DNA of 6,294 bases from Pseudomonadota bacterium (GTDB lineage: Bacteria; Pseudomonadota; Alphaproteobacteria; Rhizobiales; Xanthobacteraceae), in NCBI GenBank assembly GCA_023433965.1, contig JAEYTQ010000623.1, positions 1 through 6,294 of the forward strand, given 5' to 3'. Both the position numbers and the translations under genes were made by a program. The notes under the pieces are model-generated. The model saw only the letters and a program-made list of their open reading frames with translations, had not been told where the DNA came from and made no database searches. Positions 1 to 5,978 of this stretch are shown one piece after another. How positions within the stretch are numbered: position 1 is the first letter of the stretch; every line of letters begins with the position of its first letter.

Positions 1-1257
1 CTCGCCGATTGCGGCATCGCCCGCATCTTCAACTTCGAAACGCTGCTTGAAGCGCTGCCGCTGGTCGCGCGGGTGCCGGCGCGTCGACCGGGCGCCGGCG
101 CTCCCCGCGTCGGCATCGTGACCACCACCGGTGGCGGCGCCGCCATGGTGGTCGACGAGCTGGCCCTGCGCGGCATCGACGTGGTCGCCCCGAGCGACGA
201 GACCTACGCGCGTCTCGGCGCCGCGGGCGTCAAGGCGGGGCACGACCGCATCACCGACCTGACGCTGGCCGGCACCCGCTACGACGTGATGAAGGCGGCG
301 CTCGACACTCTGCTGGGCGCCCCGGAGTTCGATGCCATCATCGCGGTGATCGGCTCGTCCGCACGCTTTCAGCCGGAGCTCGCCGTCAAGCCCGTCATCG
401 ACAGCGGCGGGCATGCCAAGCCGCTGGCCGCCTTCCTGGTTCCGGAAGCACCCGAGGCGTTGAACATGCTGGCCGTCGCCGGGGTGCCCGCATTCCGCAC
501 CCCGGAATCCTGTGCGGACGCGATGAGCGCAGCCTTGCTGCGCCGGCCGGCCACGGCACTCGCTCGATCCCCGCGGCCGAGCGCGTCTGGATCGGCGCAG
601 CAGCTCGATGAAATCGAAGCCTATGCGCTGCTGGCCAAGCTCGGCATCTCCCATGCGGAGGCCGTTGCCGTCGCGATCGATGCCGAAGGCCCCTTCCATC
701 TTCCCTTCCCTTATCCGGTGGCGGTGAAGATCCTGTCGGCGGCAATCGCGCACAAGACCGAGATCGGCGGCGTGGTGCTGAACGTGGCCAGCGACGCCGA
801 GCTCAGCACCGCGATGCGCCGCATCGTCGGGAATGCCGTGGGCAACGGCCACGCGGCATCGCACGTGATCGTGCAGCCGATGACGTCAGGCCTCGGCGAG
901 TTTCTGCTCGGCTATCGCGTCGATCCCGATGCCGGGCCGCTGGTGCTGCTCGCCGCTGGCGGCGTCTACACCGAGATCTATCGCGACCGCAGCATCCGCC
1001 TCGCGCCGGTCGACCTCGACACCGCCCGCAGCATGATCGCCGAACTCGCCATCAGCCGCATCTTCCGGGGATATCGCAACAGGCCGCATGGCGATATGGA
1101 AGCCTTGGCACGGGCCATCGTGGCCCTGTCGCAACTGGCAAACGAGAGCTTTCAGGTGGTCGATGCGGAGATCAATCCGCTGATCGTCAGGCCGGTGGGC
1201 GAGGGCGTCATCGCCGTCGACGCCCTGGTCGCGCTCGTCCGAAGGGAGGACACATGA
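1..1257 (+). CDS. Acyl-CoA synthetase, NDP-forming (ATP-grasp type), C-terminal part; 5' end outside window
   Basis: The frame is open from base 1, so the GTG at 73 is internal and the true start lies upstream. The 418 visible residues cover roughly the C-terminal 60% of a family usually near 700 residues; the N-terminal CoA-binding domain is missing. Residues about 35-185 form a succinyl-CoA-ligase-like flavodoxin domain, with the strand-loop VGIVTTTGGGAAM at 37-49. Residues about 201-415 are the ATP-grasp domain: AVKI at 241-244, HKTEIGGVVLN at 251-261, the glycine loop AAGGVYTEIYRD at 318-329, and EINPL at 390-394, which should supply the metal-binding Glu/Asn. Known members join a carboxylic acid to CoA using ATP, giving ADP and phosphate (acetate-CoA ligase and feruloyl-CoA synthetase types). 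The substrate here is unknown. The stop overlaps the next start (ATGA at 1254-1257), so the two genes are probably translationally coupled. Family is secure, specificity is not. Confidence 0.9.
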   Translation, partial: LADCGIARIFNFETLLEALPLVARVPARRPGAGAPRVGIVTTTGGGAAMVVDELALRGIDVVAPSDETYARLGAAGVKAGHDRITDLTLAGTRYDVMKAALDTLLGAPEFDAIIAVIGSSARFQPELAVKPVIDSGGHAKPLAAFLVPEAPEALNMLAVAGVPAFRTPESCADAMSAALLRRPATALARSPRPSASGSAQQLDEIEAYALLAKLGISHAEAVAVAIDAEGPFHLPFPYPVAVKILSAAIAHKTEIGGVVLNVASDAELSTAMRRIVGNAVGNGHAASHVIVQPMTSGLGEFLLGYRVDPDAGPLVLLAAGGVYTEIYRDRSIRLAPVDLDTARSMIAELAISRIFRGYRNRPHGDMEALARAIVALSQLANESFQVVDAEINPLIVRPVGEGVIAVDALVALVRREDT

Positions 1258-1622
1258 TCGAAGACCTCAAGGACAGGGTCAATGCGGACGTGAATCTGGT
1301 GCGGCGCGGTCGCTTCCTGTCGACGACGTTTCTGCTCGAGATCGGAGCCGAGGCCTGGCTGATCACGATCGCCGACGGCAAGGTCGCCGCAGTGACCCGC
1401 GGCCCCTTCGTGATGCCCTCATGGTCGTTTGCGCTGCGCGCCTCCGAGGAGGAATGGACGAAGTACTGGAGCGCGAAGCCGCAACCCGGATCGCATGACC
1501 TCATGGCGCTGATCAAGCGGCGCACCCTCAAGGCCGAAGGCAATCTGCAGGTCTTCATGGCCAACCTCCGCTACTTCAAGGAAGCGCTGGTGAAACTGCG
1601 TGCAACGGGAGTCGCAGCATGA
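1254..1622 (+). CDS. Small SCP2-like (sterol carrier protein 2 fold) protein
   Basis: This is a 122-residue cytoplasmic protein with no signal peptide or membrane segment. The pattern resembles the SCP2 fold: a strand ending in WLITIADGKV (35-44), a second strand around VAAVTRGPF, then SFALRASEEEWTKYW (58-72), where SCP2 proteins carry an acidic/tryptophan helix, and the late LKAEGNLQVFM segment (92-102), matching the usual 'hydrophobic-x-G-(D/N)' strand before the C-terminal helix. SCP2 domains bind lipids, fatty acyl chains or acyl-CoA in a hydrophobic tunnel. A role presenting or holding a hydrophobic acid or CoA ester for the adjoining synthetase is inference. The start is set by GGGAGG at 1244-1249 and by ATGA overlap with the upstream gene; its own stop overlaps the next start in the same way. 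The family call rests on pattern, not a profile search. Confidence 0.72.
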   Translation: MIEDLKDRVNADVNLVRRGRFLSTTFLLEIGAEAWLITIADGKVAAVTRGPFVMPSWSFALRASEEEWTKYWSAKPQPGSHDLMALIKRRTLKAEGNLQVFMANLRYFKEALVKLRATGVAA

Positions 1623-2461
1623 GCCCGCGTTTCGAAGCCACGATCGGCCGTTATCTCCACCTCGATCTGTTCGGCCGCAGCCACCGTCTGTATGTCGAAG
1701 AGGCCGGCCAGGGCATTCCGCTGCTGTGCCTCCACACGGCGGGCGCCGACGGCCGCCAGTATCGCGCACTGATGAACGATCCGCGCGTGACGTCGAAATT
1801 TCGCGTCATCGCTTTCGACATGCCCTGGCACGGCAAATCGTCGCCGCCGGCCGGCTGGCACGACGAGGAATATCAGCTGACGTCGGCCCAATACACCGGG
1901 ATGATCCTGAGCGTCGCCGAAGCGCTCGAACTCGACAGGCCGGTCGTGATGGGCTGCTCGATCGGCGGACGCATCGTGCTGCATCTGGCGCTCGACTATC
2001 CCGAACGCTTCCGCGCCATCATCGGCCTGCAGGCCGGCGCTCATGTCGATCCTTATTACGATCTCAACTTCCTGCACCGGCCGGACGTGCATGGCGGCGA
2101 GGTCTGCGCGGCCATCGTCTCCGGCCTCGTCGGCCCCGACGCACCCGATGCCGATCGCTGGGAGACGTTGTGGCACTACATGCAGGGCGGTCCCGGCGTC
2201 TTCAAGGGCGACCTGTATTTCTACAAGCTCGACGGCGATATCCGCGACCGCGTGGCGCAGATCGACACGTCGCGGTGCCCGCTGTTCCTGCTGTCGGGCG
2301 AGTACGACTATTCGTGCACCCCAGAGGAAACGCTCGCAGTCGCCAACAGCATCAAGGGCAGCCACGTGACCATCATGAAGGGCCTCGGCCACTTCCCGAT
2401 GAGCGAAGATCCCGAGAAGTTCCTCGGATATCTGCTGCCCGTTCTGCAGGCCATCGAGTGA
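1619..2461 (+). CDS. Alpha/beta-fold hydrolase
   Basis: This 280-residue protein has the full set of alpha/beta-hydrolase landmarks: an oxyanion-hole turn HTAG at 39-42, the strand RVIAFDMPWHGKS (62-74) typical of the fold, and the nucleophile elbow GCSIG at 112-116 (Ser114). The likely acid is Asp230 in GEYD, and the catalytic histidine is His258 in GLGHFP. The cap region (about 140-215) is aromatic-rich (DPYYD, WHYM, YFYKLD), which fits an aromatic or bulky hydrophobic substrate but does not identify it. There is no signal peptide, so it should act in the cytoplasm on an ester, lactone, carbon-carbon bond or thioester. The start is fixed by ATGA overlap with the SCP2-like gene and a GGGAG ribosome site at 1607-1611. 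Context points to a catabolic step alongside the CoA ligase. C-C bond hydrolase (meta-cleavage type) or esterase are both possible. Confidence 0.92.
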   Translation: MSPRFEATIGRYLHLDLFGRSHRLYVEEAGQGIPLLCLHTAGADGRQYRALMNDPRVTSKFRVIAFDMPWHGKSSPPAGWHDEEYQLTSAQYTGMILSVAEALELDRPVVMGCSIGGRIVLHLALDYPERFRAIIGLQAGAHVDPYYDLNFLHRPDVHGGEVCAAIVSGLVGPDAPDADRWETLWHYMQGGPGVFKGDLYFYKLDGDIRDRVAQIDTSRCPLFLLSGEYDYSCTPEETLAVANSIKGSHVTIMKGLGHFPMSEDPEKFLGYLLPVLQAIE

Positions 2462-2480
2462 ACGGTTTCAAGAAAAGCAA

Positions 2481-2487
2481 GGGAGGA
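2481..2487 (+). promoter_or_regulatory. Ribosome binding site for the GTG-started binding-protein gene
   Basis: GGGAGGA lies 5 bases before the GTG at 2493. It decides the start: from that GTG the protein begins with a proper secretion signal (MKTK followed by a hydrophobic stretch). Confidence 0.8.
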
Positions 2488-2492
2488 CGTAC

Positions 2493-3701
2493 GTGAAGAC
2501 GAAAGCTTTGGTTGCGGCTCTGGCTGCGTTGTCCGTGTGGGGACCCGCGCAAGCGGAGATCGCCAAGGGCACCGTGAAGATCGGCGTGCTCACCGACATG
2601 TCCGGTCCCTATGCCGACAATGTCGGCGCGGGATCGGTGCTGGCGGCGCAGATGGCGGTGGAGGATTTCGGCGGCAAGGCCGGCGGCATGCCGGTCGAGA
2701 TCGTCTCGGCCGACCACCAGAACAAGGCCGATGTCGGTCTCGGCATCGCGCGGCGCTGGTACGACACCGAAGGCGTCGATGCCATCACCGAGGTGGTCTC
2801 GTCGGGCGTGGCGCTGGCCGTGCAGCAACTGACCCGCGAAAAGGACAAGGTCTTCCTCGCCACCGGCCCCGGAACGCCCGACCTCACCGGCAAGGCCTGT
2901 TCGCCGAACGGCGTGCACTGGGCCTACGACAATTACGCGCTGGCGAATGTCGCGACTGCGCCGCTGGTCAAGAAGGGCCTGAAGAGCTGGTTCTTCCTGA
3001 CCGCCGATTACAGCTTCGGACAGGCGCTCGAGGCGGAAGCCTCCAAGGTGGTGCTCGCCAATGGCGGCACGGTGCTGGGTGCGGCGCGGGCGCCGCTCAA
3101 CACGCCGGACTTCTCGTCTTTCCTGTTGCAGGCCCAGGCCTCGAAGTCGCAGGTGGTCGGGCTCGCCAATGCCGGCGCCGACATGATGAATTCGCTGAAG
3201 CAGGCGAACGAGTTCGGCCTCACCGCCGGCGGGCAGAGCATCGCGGCGCTGCTGGTCAATCTGCCCGACATTCACGGTCTCGGTCTCGCCAACGCCAAGG
3301 GGCTCATCTTCGCCGACAGCTTCTATTGGGATGCCAACGACAAGACCCGTGCCTGGAGCAAGCGCTTCATGGAGCGCTTCAAGGGCAAGGCGCCCGGCAG
3401 CCTGCAGATCGCGGTGTATGGCGCGGTCACGCATTACCTGAAGGCGATCGATGCGAAGAAGAGCGAGTCGGGTGCTGCTCTGGTCGCGGAGATGAAGAAG
3501 CTGCCGATCAACGACGTCTACACCACCAACGCTTCGATCCGCGAGGATGGAAGGGTGATCCGCGACATGTATCTGCTGCAGGTCAAGGATCCCTCGGAAT
3601 CGAAATATCCCTGGGACTATTACAAGATCCTCGCCACGGTACCCGGCGACCAGGCGTTCCGTCCGCTCAAGGACGGCAATTGCCCGCTGGTCGCCAAGTA
3701 G
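2493..3701 (+). CDS. ABC transporter periplasmic substrate-binding protein, branched-chain amino acid (LivJ/Peripla_BP_6) type
   Basis: The 402-residue precursor starts at GTG. It carries a Sec signal peptide: MKTK, a hydrophobic core, and cleavage after AQA (19-21). No lipobox cysteine is present, so it should be a soluble periplasmic protein. The mature N-terminus has the family strand VKIGVLTDMSGPYAD (28-42). Then follow a helix with AAQMAVEDFGG (51-61), VEIVSADHQNKAD (68-80), the second-lobe strand SWFFLTADYSFGQ (165-177), and VVGLANAGAD (221-230). Length is normal. Relatives bind amino acids, but many in soil alphaproteobacteria bind aromatic acids, amides or other small carboxylates. 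No permease or ATPase genes are in this window; they may lie outside it or be shared. The gene sits 31 bp after the hydrolase gene and is followed by a strong hairpin before the dehydrogenase gene. Only two cysteines occur, Cys136 and Cys397. Confidence 0.93.
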   Translation: MKTKALVAALAALSVWGPAQAEIAKGTVKIGVLTDMSGPYADNVGAGSVLAAQMAVEDFGGKAGGMPVEIVSADHQNKADVGLGIARRWYDTEGVDAITEVVSSGVALAVQQLTREKDKVFLATGPGTPDLTGKACSPNGVHWAYDNYALANVATAPLVKKGLKSWFFLTADYSFGQALEAEASKVVLANGGTVLGAARAPLNTPDFSSFLLQAQASKSQVVGLANAGADMMNSLKQANEFGLTAGGQSIAALLVNLPDIHGLGLANAKGLIFADSFYWDANDKTRAWSKRFMERFKGKAPGSLQIAVYGAVTHYLKAIDAKKSESGAALVAEMKKLPINDVYTTNASIREDGRVIRDMYLLQVKDPSESKYPWDYYKILATVPGDQAFRPLKDGNCPLVAK

Positions 3702-3710
3702 CACGCGAAC

Positions 3711-3748
3711 GGCGGACGGATCGCAGCCATGCTGCGGTCCGTCCTGCC
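3711..3748 (+). other. Strong intergenic hairpin between binding-protein and dehydrogenase genes
   Basis: The left arm GGACGGATCGCAG (3714-3726) pairs with CTGCGGTCCGTCC (3732-3744) over 13 bp, including one G-U pair, around a 5-base CCATG loop. After a one-base bulge (T3745) a further GGC/GCC (3711-3713 with 3746-3748) extends the stem to 16 bp. No U-run follows, so it does not look like a simple intrinsic terminator. It begins 10 bases after the binding-protein stop and ends two bases before the GAGGG ribosome site (3751-3755) of the next gene. A likely role is to protect the 3' end of the binding-protein message, or partly attenuate the dehydrogenase gene, so that more binding protein than enzyme is made. 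The structure is seen directly; the role is inference. Confidence 0.75.
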
Positions 3749-3759
3749 CAGAGGGCCAC

Positions 3760-5199
3760 ATGACCGACTATCCTGCGCTCCCACTCTTGATCGATGGCCG
3801 GTGGCGAGACGCCGCCGGGCGCGTCACCGTTCCGGTGCGCAATCCTGCAACAGGGCAGGTCATCGGGCAGCTGCCCTGTGTCGGCGCAGAGGATCTGGAG
3901 GAGGTGCTCGCATCGCTCGCGCGGGGGCATGAGCAATGGCGCCGGATGTCGCCCGGCGACCGGGGCGGCATCCTGCAGCGCGCAGCGGCGCTGATCACCG
4001 AGCGGCGCGAGCAGATCGCAAGGCTGATCACGCTGGAGCTCGGCAAGCCGATCGCCGAAGCCCGCACCGAAGTCGAGACCGCGGCCGCGCTGTTCGTGTG
4101 GAATGCGGAGGAGGGACGCCGCGCCTATGGTCGGGTCATTCCCTCGCGCCATCGTGCCGTCCAGCAGGTCGCGATCCGTGAGCCGCTCGGTCCGATCGCG
4201 GCCTTTTCGCCCTGGAATGCGCCGGCCATCACGCCCGCACGAAAGATCTCCAGCGCCCTCGCGGCGGGCTGTGCCGTCGTGATCAAGCCGGCGGAGGAAA
4301 CACCGGCGACGGCGCTTGCCATTGCCGCCGCGGTCAACGACGCCGGACTTCCGGCCGGCGTGCTCAACGTCGTGTTCGGCGACCCCGCGCTGATCTCGCA
4401 GACGCTGCTGCGTTCGCCCGTCATCCGCGGACTCACCTTCACCGGATCGACCGAGATCGGCCGGCAGCTCGGGGTGCTCGCCGTGCAGGGCCTGAAGCGG
4501 ATGACGCTGGAGCTCGGTGGCCACGCGCCCGTGCTGATCTTTGACGACGTCGATCCCGAAGCTGCCGCGCTGTCGGCGGTCACGGCCAAGTTCCGCAATG
4601 CCGGCCAGGTCTGCACCTCGCCGACGCGCTTCTTCGTGCATGAATCGATCCACGACCGCTTCGCGGCCAAACTGGCCGAACTCGCCGAGGCCATCGTGGT
4701 CGGAGATGGATTCGATGCATCGACCCAGATGGGACCGCTGGCCCATGCGCGGCGCGTGGAGAGCATGGAGCGGTTCGTGGACGACGCGCGGGCGCGCCAG
4801 ATCCGCGTCGCAGCGGGCGGCCGGCGCTGCGGAGAGGGCGGATATTTCTACCGCCCCACCGTGCTCTCCCATGTCGACCAGGCGTGCCTCGCCTCCAACG
4901 TCGAGCCGTTCGGCCCGCTGGCGGCGACGGCGCCGTTCCGCACCGTGGACGAGGCCCTGCAGCTTGCCAATCGCCTGCCTTTCGGGCTCGCCGCTTATGT
5001 GATGACGCACGACATGCGCAACGCCGCCGCCGCATCCGAGGCGATTCAGAGCGGCAACGTGATCGTCAATCATTGGCAGGCGTCTCTGCCGGAAACGCCG
5101 TTTGGCGGCTACAAGGATAGCGGCATCGGCAGCGAAGGCGGCATCGAGGGCCTCCAGGAATTCCAGACCCTCAAATACGTCAGCCAGCTGGCGGCTTGA
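3760..5199 (+). CDS. NAD-dependent aldehyde dehydrogenase, succinate-semialdehyde dehydrogenase-like
   Basis: This 479-residue protein is full length for the ALDH superfamily, which oxidises aldehydes to acids in the cytoplasm. Visible motifs are PWNAP at 151-155 (Asn153, oxyanion), KPAEE at 176-180 (Lys176; Glu179 at the position that favours NAD over NADP), FTGS at 227-230 (cofactor loop), LELGG at 250-254 (general base Glu251), FRNAGQVC at 278-285 (nucleophile Cys285), EPFGP at 382-386 (Glu382 and Phe384 on the nicotinamide ribose), and PETPFGGYKDSG near 445-455. Arg161 and Arg279 align by eye with the two arginines that hold the substrate carboxylate in human succinate semialdehyde dehydrogenase (Arg213, Arg334). 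This favours a semialdehyde bearing a carboxylate, though many relatives with other substrates share them. The start follows GAGGG at 3751-3755. It is the last gene of the + strand run and faces the padR-type gene. Substrate is not certain. Confidence 0.93.
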   Translation: MTDYPALPLLIDGRWRDAAGRVTVPVRNPATGQVIGQLPCVGAEDLEEVLASLARGHEQWRRMSPGDRGGILQRAAALITERREQIARLITLELGKPIAEARTEVETAAALFVWNAEEGRRAYGRVIPSRHRAVQQVAIREPLGPIAAFSPWNAPAITPARKISSALAAGCAVVIKPAEETPATALAIAAAVNDAGLPAGVLNVVFGDPALISQTLLRSPVIRGLTFTGSTEIGRQLGVLAVQGLKRMTLELGGHAPVLIFDDVDPEAAALSAVTAKFRNAGQVCTSPTRFFVHESIHDRFAAKLAELAEAIVVGDGFDASTQMGPLAHARRVESMERFVDDARARQIRVAAGGRRCGEGGYFYRPTVLSHVDQACLASNVEPFGPLAATAPFRTVDEALQLANRLPFGLAAYVMTHDMRNAAAASEAIQSGNVIVNHWQASLPETPFGGYKDSGIGSEGGIEGLQEFQTLKYVSQLAA

Positions 5200-5242
5200 C
5201 GAGGCCGGGCGCGCAGCGACGGCCGCCGGTCCTTAGACGCGC
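5200..5242. other. Short convergent intergenic gap without a clear terminator
   Basis: Only 43 bases separate the two convergent stops. GGCCG (5203-5207) and CGGCC (5220-5224) could form a weak 5-bp stem with a 12-base loop. No T-run follows on either strand, so I cannot assign an intrinsic terminator for either gene. Confidence 0.4.
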
Positions 5243-5833
5243 TCAACCCTTCCCCTCGCGCTTGCTCTCCTCCAGCGGCACGACCGTGGCCTTGCCGCTC
5301 GTCGCCGACAGTGCCTCGAGCGCTTCCTCGCAGAAATCCGCCACCATCTGCTCGTGGCGGGCCCCCAGACGGAGCAGGAGCAGGTTGCCGAGGTCGAGCC
5401 GGCCTTCCGCCGTGCCGTCCGGAAAGCGCTTCTTCAGGATGCGCTCGTAATTGGCGTGGCGGTCGCGATGGTGCTCCAGGCGGGCCATCAGGTCGGTGCG
5501 CAGCGGCTCGATGTCGATGCTGTCGAGGGCGTGAAGGCGCACCAGGAGGTCGTCCTTGGTCGAGGCCGGCGTGCTCGGCCGCGCGGCCCAGTGCCGCAGT
5601 GCTGTTCGGCCCTCCGGAGTGAGCGTATAAACCAGCTTGTTGGGCTTGCCCGTTTGCACGACCTCGCGGCCCTGGATGTGGCCGCGGTCGCGCAGCTTGG
5701 AGAGCTCGCGGTAGATCTGCTGGTGGTCGGCCTTCCAGAAGAAGCCGATCGAGGAGTCGAAGGTCTTGGCGAGCTCGTAGCCCGTCATCGGACGTTCCGT
5801 CAGGCATGCGAGGATTGCGTCGCCCAGTGCCAT
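5243..5833 (-). CDS. PadR-family transcriptional regulator (with AphA-like C-terminal helical domain)
   Basis: This 196-residue DNA-binding protein has a PadR winged helix-turn-helix at residues 1-80. It includes AILACLTERPMTGYELAK (6-23), the recognition-helix region WKADHQQIYRELSKLRDRG (33-51), and the wing KLVYTLTPEGR (66-76). Residues about 92-175 are a long helical segment, rich in Arg, Glu, Leu and His, matching the Vir_act_alpha_C dimerisation domain of AphA-like PadR proteins. The C-terminus is charged and low in complexity. Members are usually dimeric repressors released by a small ligand; the PadR name comes from phenolic-acid response, but that does not show the ligand here. The start is supported by GGAGG (5840-5844 on the minus strand) six bases before ATG. 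The upstream region has a dyad operator over its promoter, so autorepression is likely. It converges on the dehydrogenase gene and diverges from the NTF2-like gene; it may control either or both. Confidence 0.93.
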   Translation of the reverse strand: MALGDAILACLTERPMTGYELAKTFDSSIGFFWKADHQQIYRELSKLRDRGHIQGREVVQTGKPNKLVYTLTPEGRTALRHWAARPSTPASTKDDLLVRLHALDSIDIEPLRTDLMARLEHHRDRHANYERILKKRFPDGTAEGRLDLGNLLLLRLGARHEQMVADFCEEALEALSATSGKATVVPLEESKREGKG

Positions 5834-5867
5834 GACCGGCCTCCGTCTTCGGCTTTGATCAACTCGC

Positions 5868-5896
5868 TTGACTTTATGCGCATCGGCGCATATGCG
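5868..5896 (+). promoter_or_regulatory. Possible opposing promoter toward the NTF2-like gene
   Basis: TTGACT (5868-5873) lies 17 bases before TATGCG (5891-5896). The -35 box is good (5 of 6), the -10 box weak (3 of 6). It would give a leader of about 75 bases to the ATG at 5979. It overlaps the minus-strand promoter almost exactly, so the same operators would block both directions. Confidence 0.3.
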
Positions 5897-5900
5897 TCAA
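5873..5900 (-). promoter_or_regulatory. Predicted padR-type gene promoter
   Basis: Read on the minus strand, TTGACG (5895-5900, 5 of 6 matches to the -35 consensus) is followed after 16 bases by CATAAA (5873-5878, 4 of 6 to the -10 consensus). Transcription would start near 5866, leaving a leader of about 33 bases. Both boxes lie largely within the dyad repeats, as expected for autorepression. Confidence 0.5.
5875..5892. promoter_or_regulatory. Operator copy 1: perfect dyad TATGCGC-N4-GCGCATA
   Basis: Seven-base arms (5875-5881 and 5886-5892) are perfect inverted repeats. The core TATGC-N8-GCATA has the same 18-bp size and outer bases as the known AphA site form TATGCA-N6-TNCNNA. It covers the spacer and most of the -10 box of the predicted padR-type promoter, so the adjacent PadR protein is the most likely binder. 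Confidence 0.7.
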
Positions 5901-5908
5901 TGTGCATA
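5891..5908. promoter_or_regulatory. Operator copy 2: dyad TATGC-N8-GCATA, overlapping copy 1
   Basis: The arms are TATGC (5891-5895) and GCATA (5904-5908). It shares two bases (5891-5892) with copy 1; dyad centres are 16 bp apart. It covers the -35 box of the predicted minus-strand promoter. A degenerate third copy in the same 16-bp step, TATGA-N8-GCAGC, may lie at 5907-5924, but it is weak. Confidence 0.65.
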
Positions 5909-5978
5909 TGAGGCAGTAAGCAGCCGGCCGACGTCCCGACTGAAAAATCCAGCAGAATCAACCCGGTCGCTACTGTGC

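Noticed and set aside
73..75. GTG as the start of the first gene
   Set aside because: The frame is open upstream to base 1, and the upstream residues (for example CGIARIFNFETLLEAL) fit the CoA-ligase family, so the gene begins before the window.
1571..2392. 273-codon minus-strand open frame over the hydrolase gene
   Set aside because: It is a third-position GC shadow with no family pattern; the hydrolase frame has a full catalytic triad.
3711..3750. Hairpin as an intrinsic terminator
   Set aside because: No U-run follows the stem; the next bases are purine-rich and lead straight into the ribosome site.
2373..3761. 462-codon open frame on the minus strand opposite the binding-protein gene
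   Set aside because: It is a mirror of a GC-rich gene: its composition is Arg/Gly/Asp/His-rich with no family pattern, whereas the + strand frame has a signal peptide, a ribosome site and clear motifs.
3729..3932. 67-codon + strand open frame starting in the hairpin loop
   Set aside because: It overlaps the dehydrogenase gene out of frame, has no ribosome site and has an Arg/Ala-rich shadow composition.
3667..5073. 468-codon open frame on the minus strand opposite the aldehyde dehydrogenase gene
   Set aside because: The + strand frame has every catalytic motif of the family; the antisense frame shows low-complexity composition and no recognisable domain.
5855..5862. TTGATCAA palindrome, resembling an FNR/FixK box
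   Set aside because: FixK/FNR sites are TTGAT-N4-ATCAA; the four-base spacer is absent here, so it is probably a chance palindrome in the padR leader.
5354..5911. 185-codon + strand open frame opposite the padR-type gene
   Set aside because: The minus-strand frame encodes a clear PadR winged helix with a ribosome site; the opposite frame has no recognisable domain and runs through the operator region.
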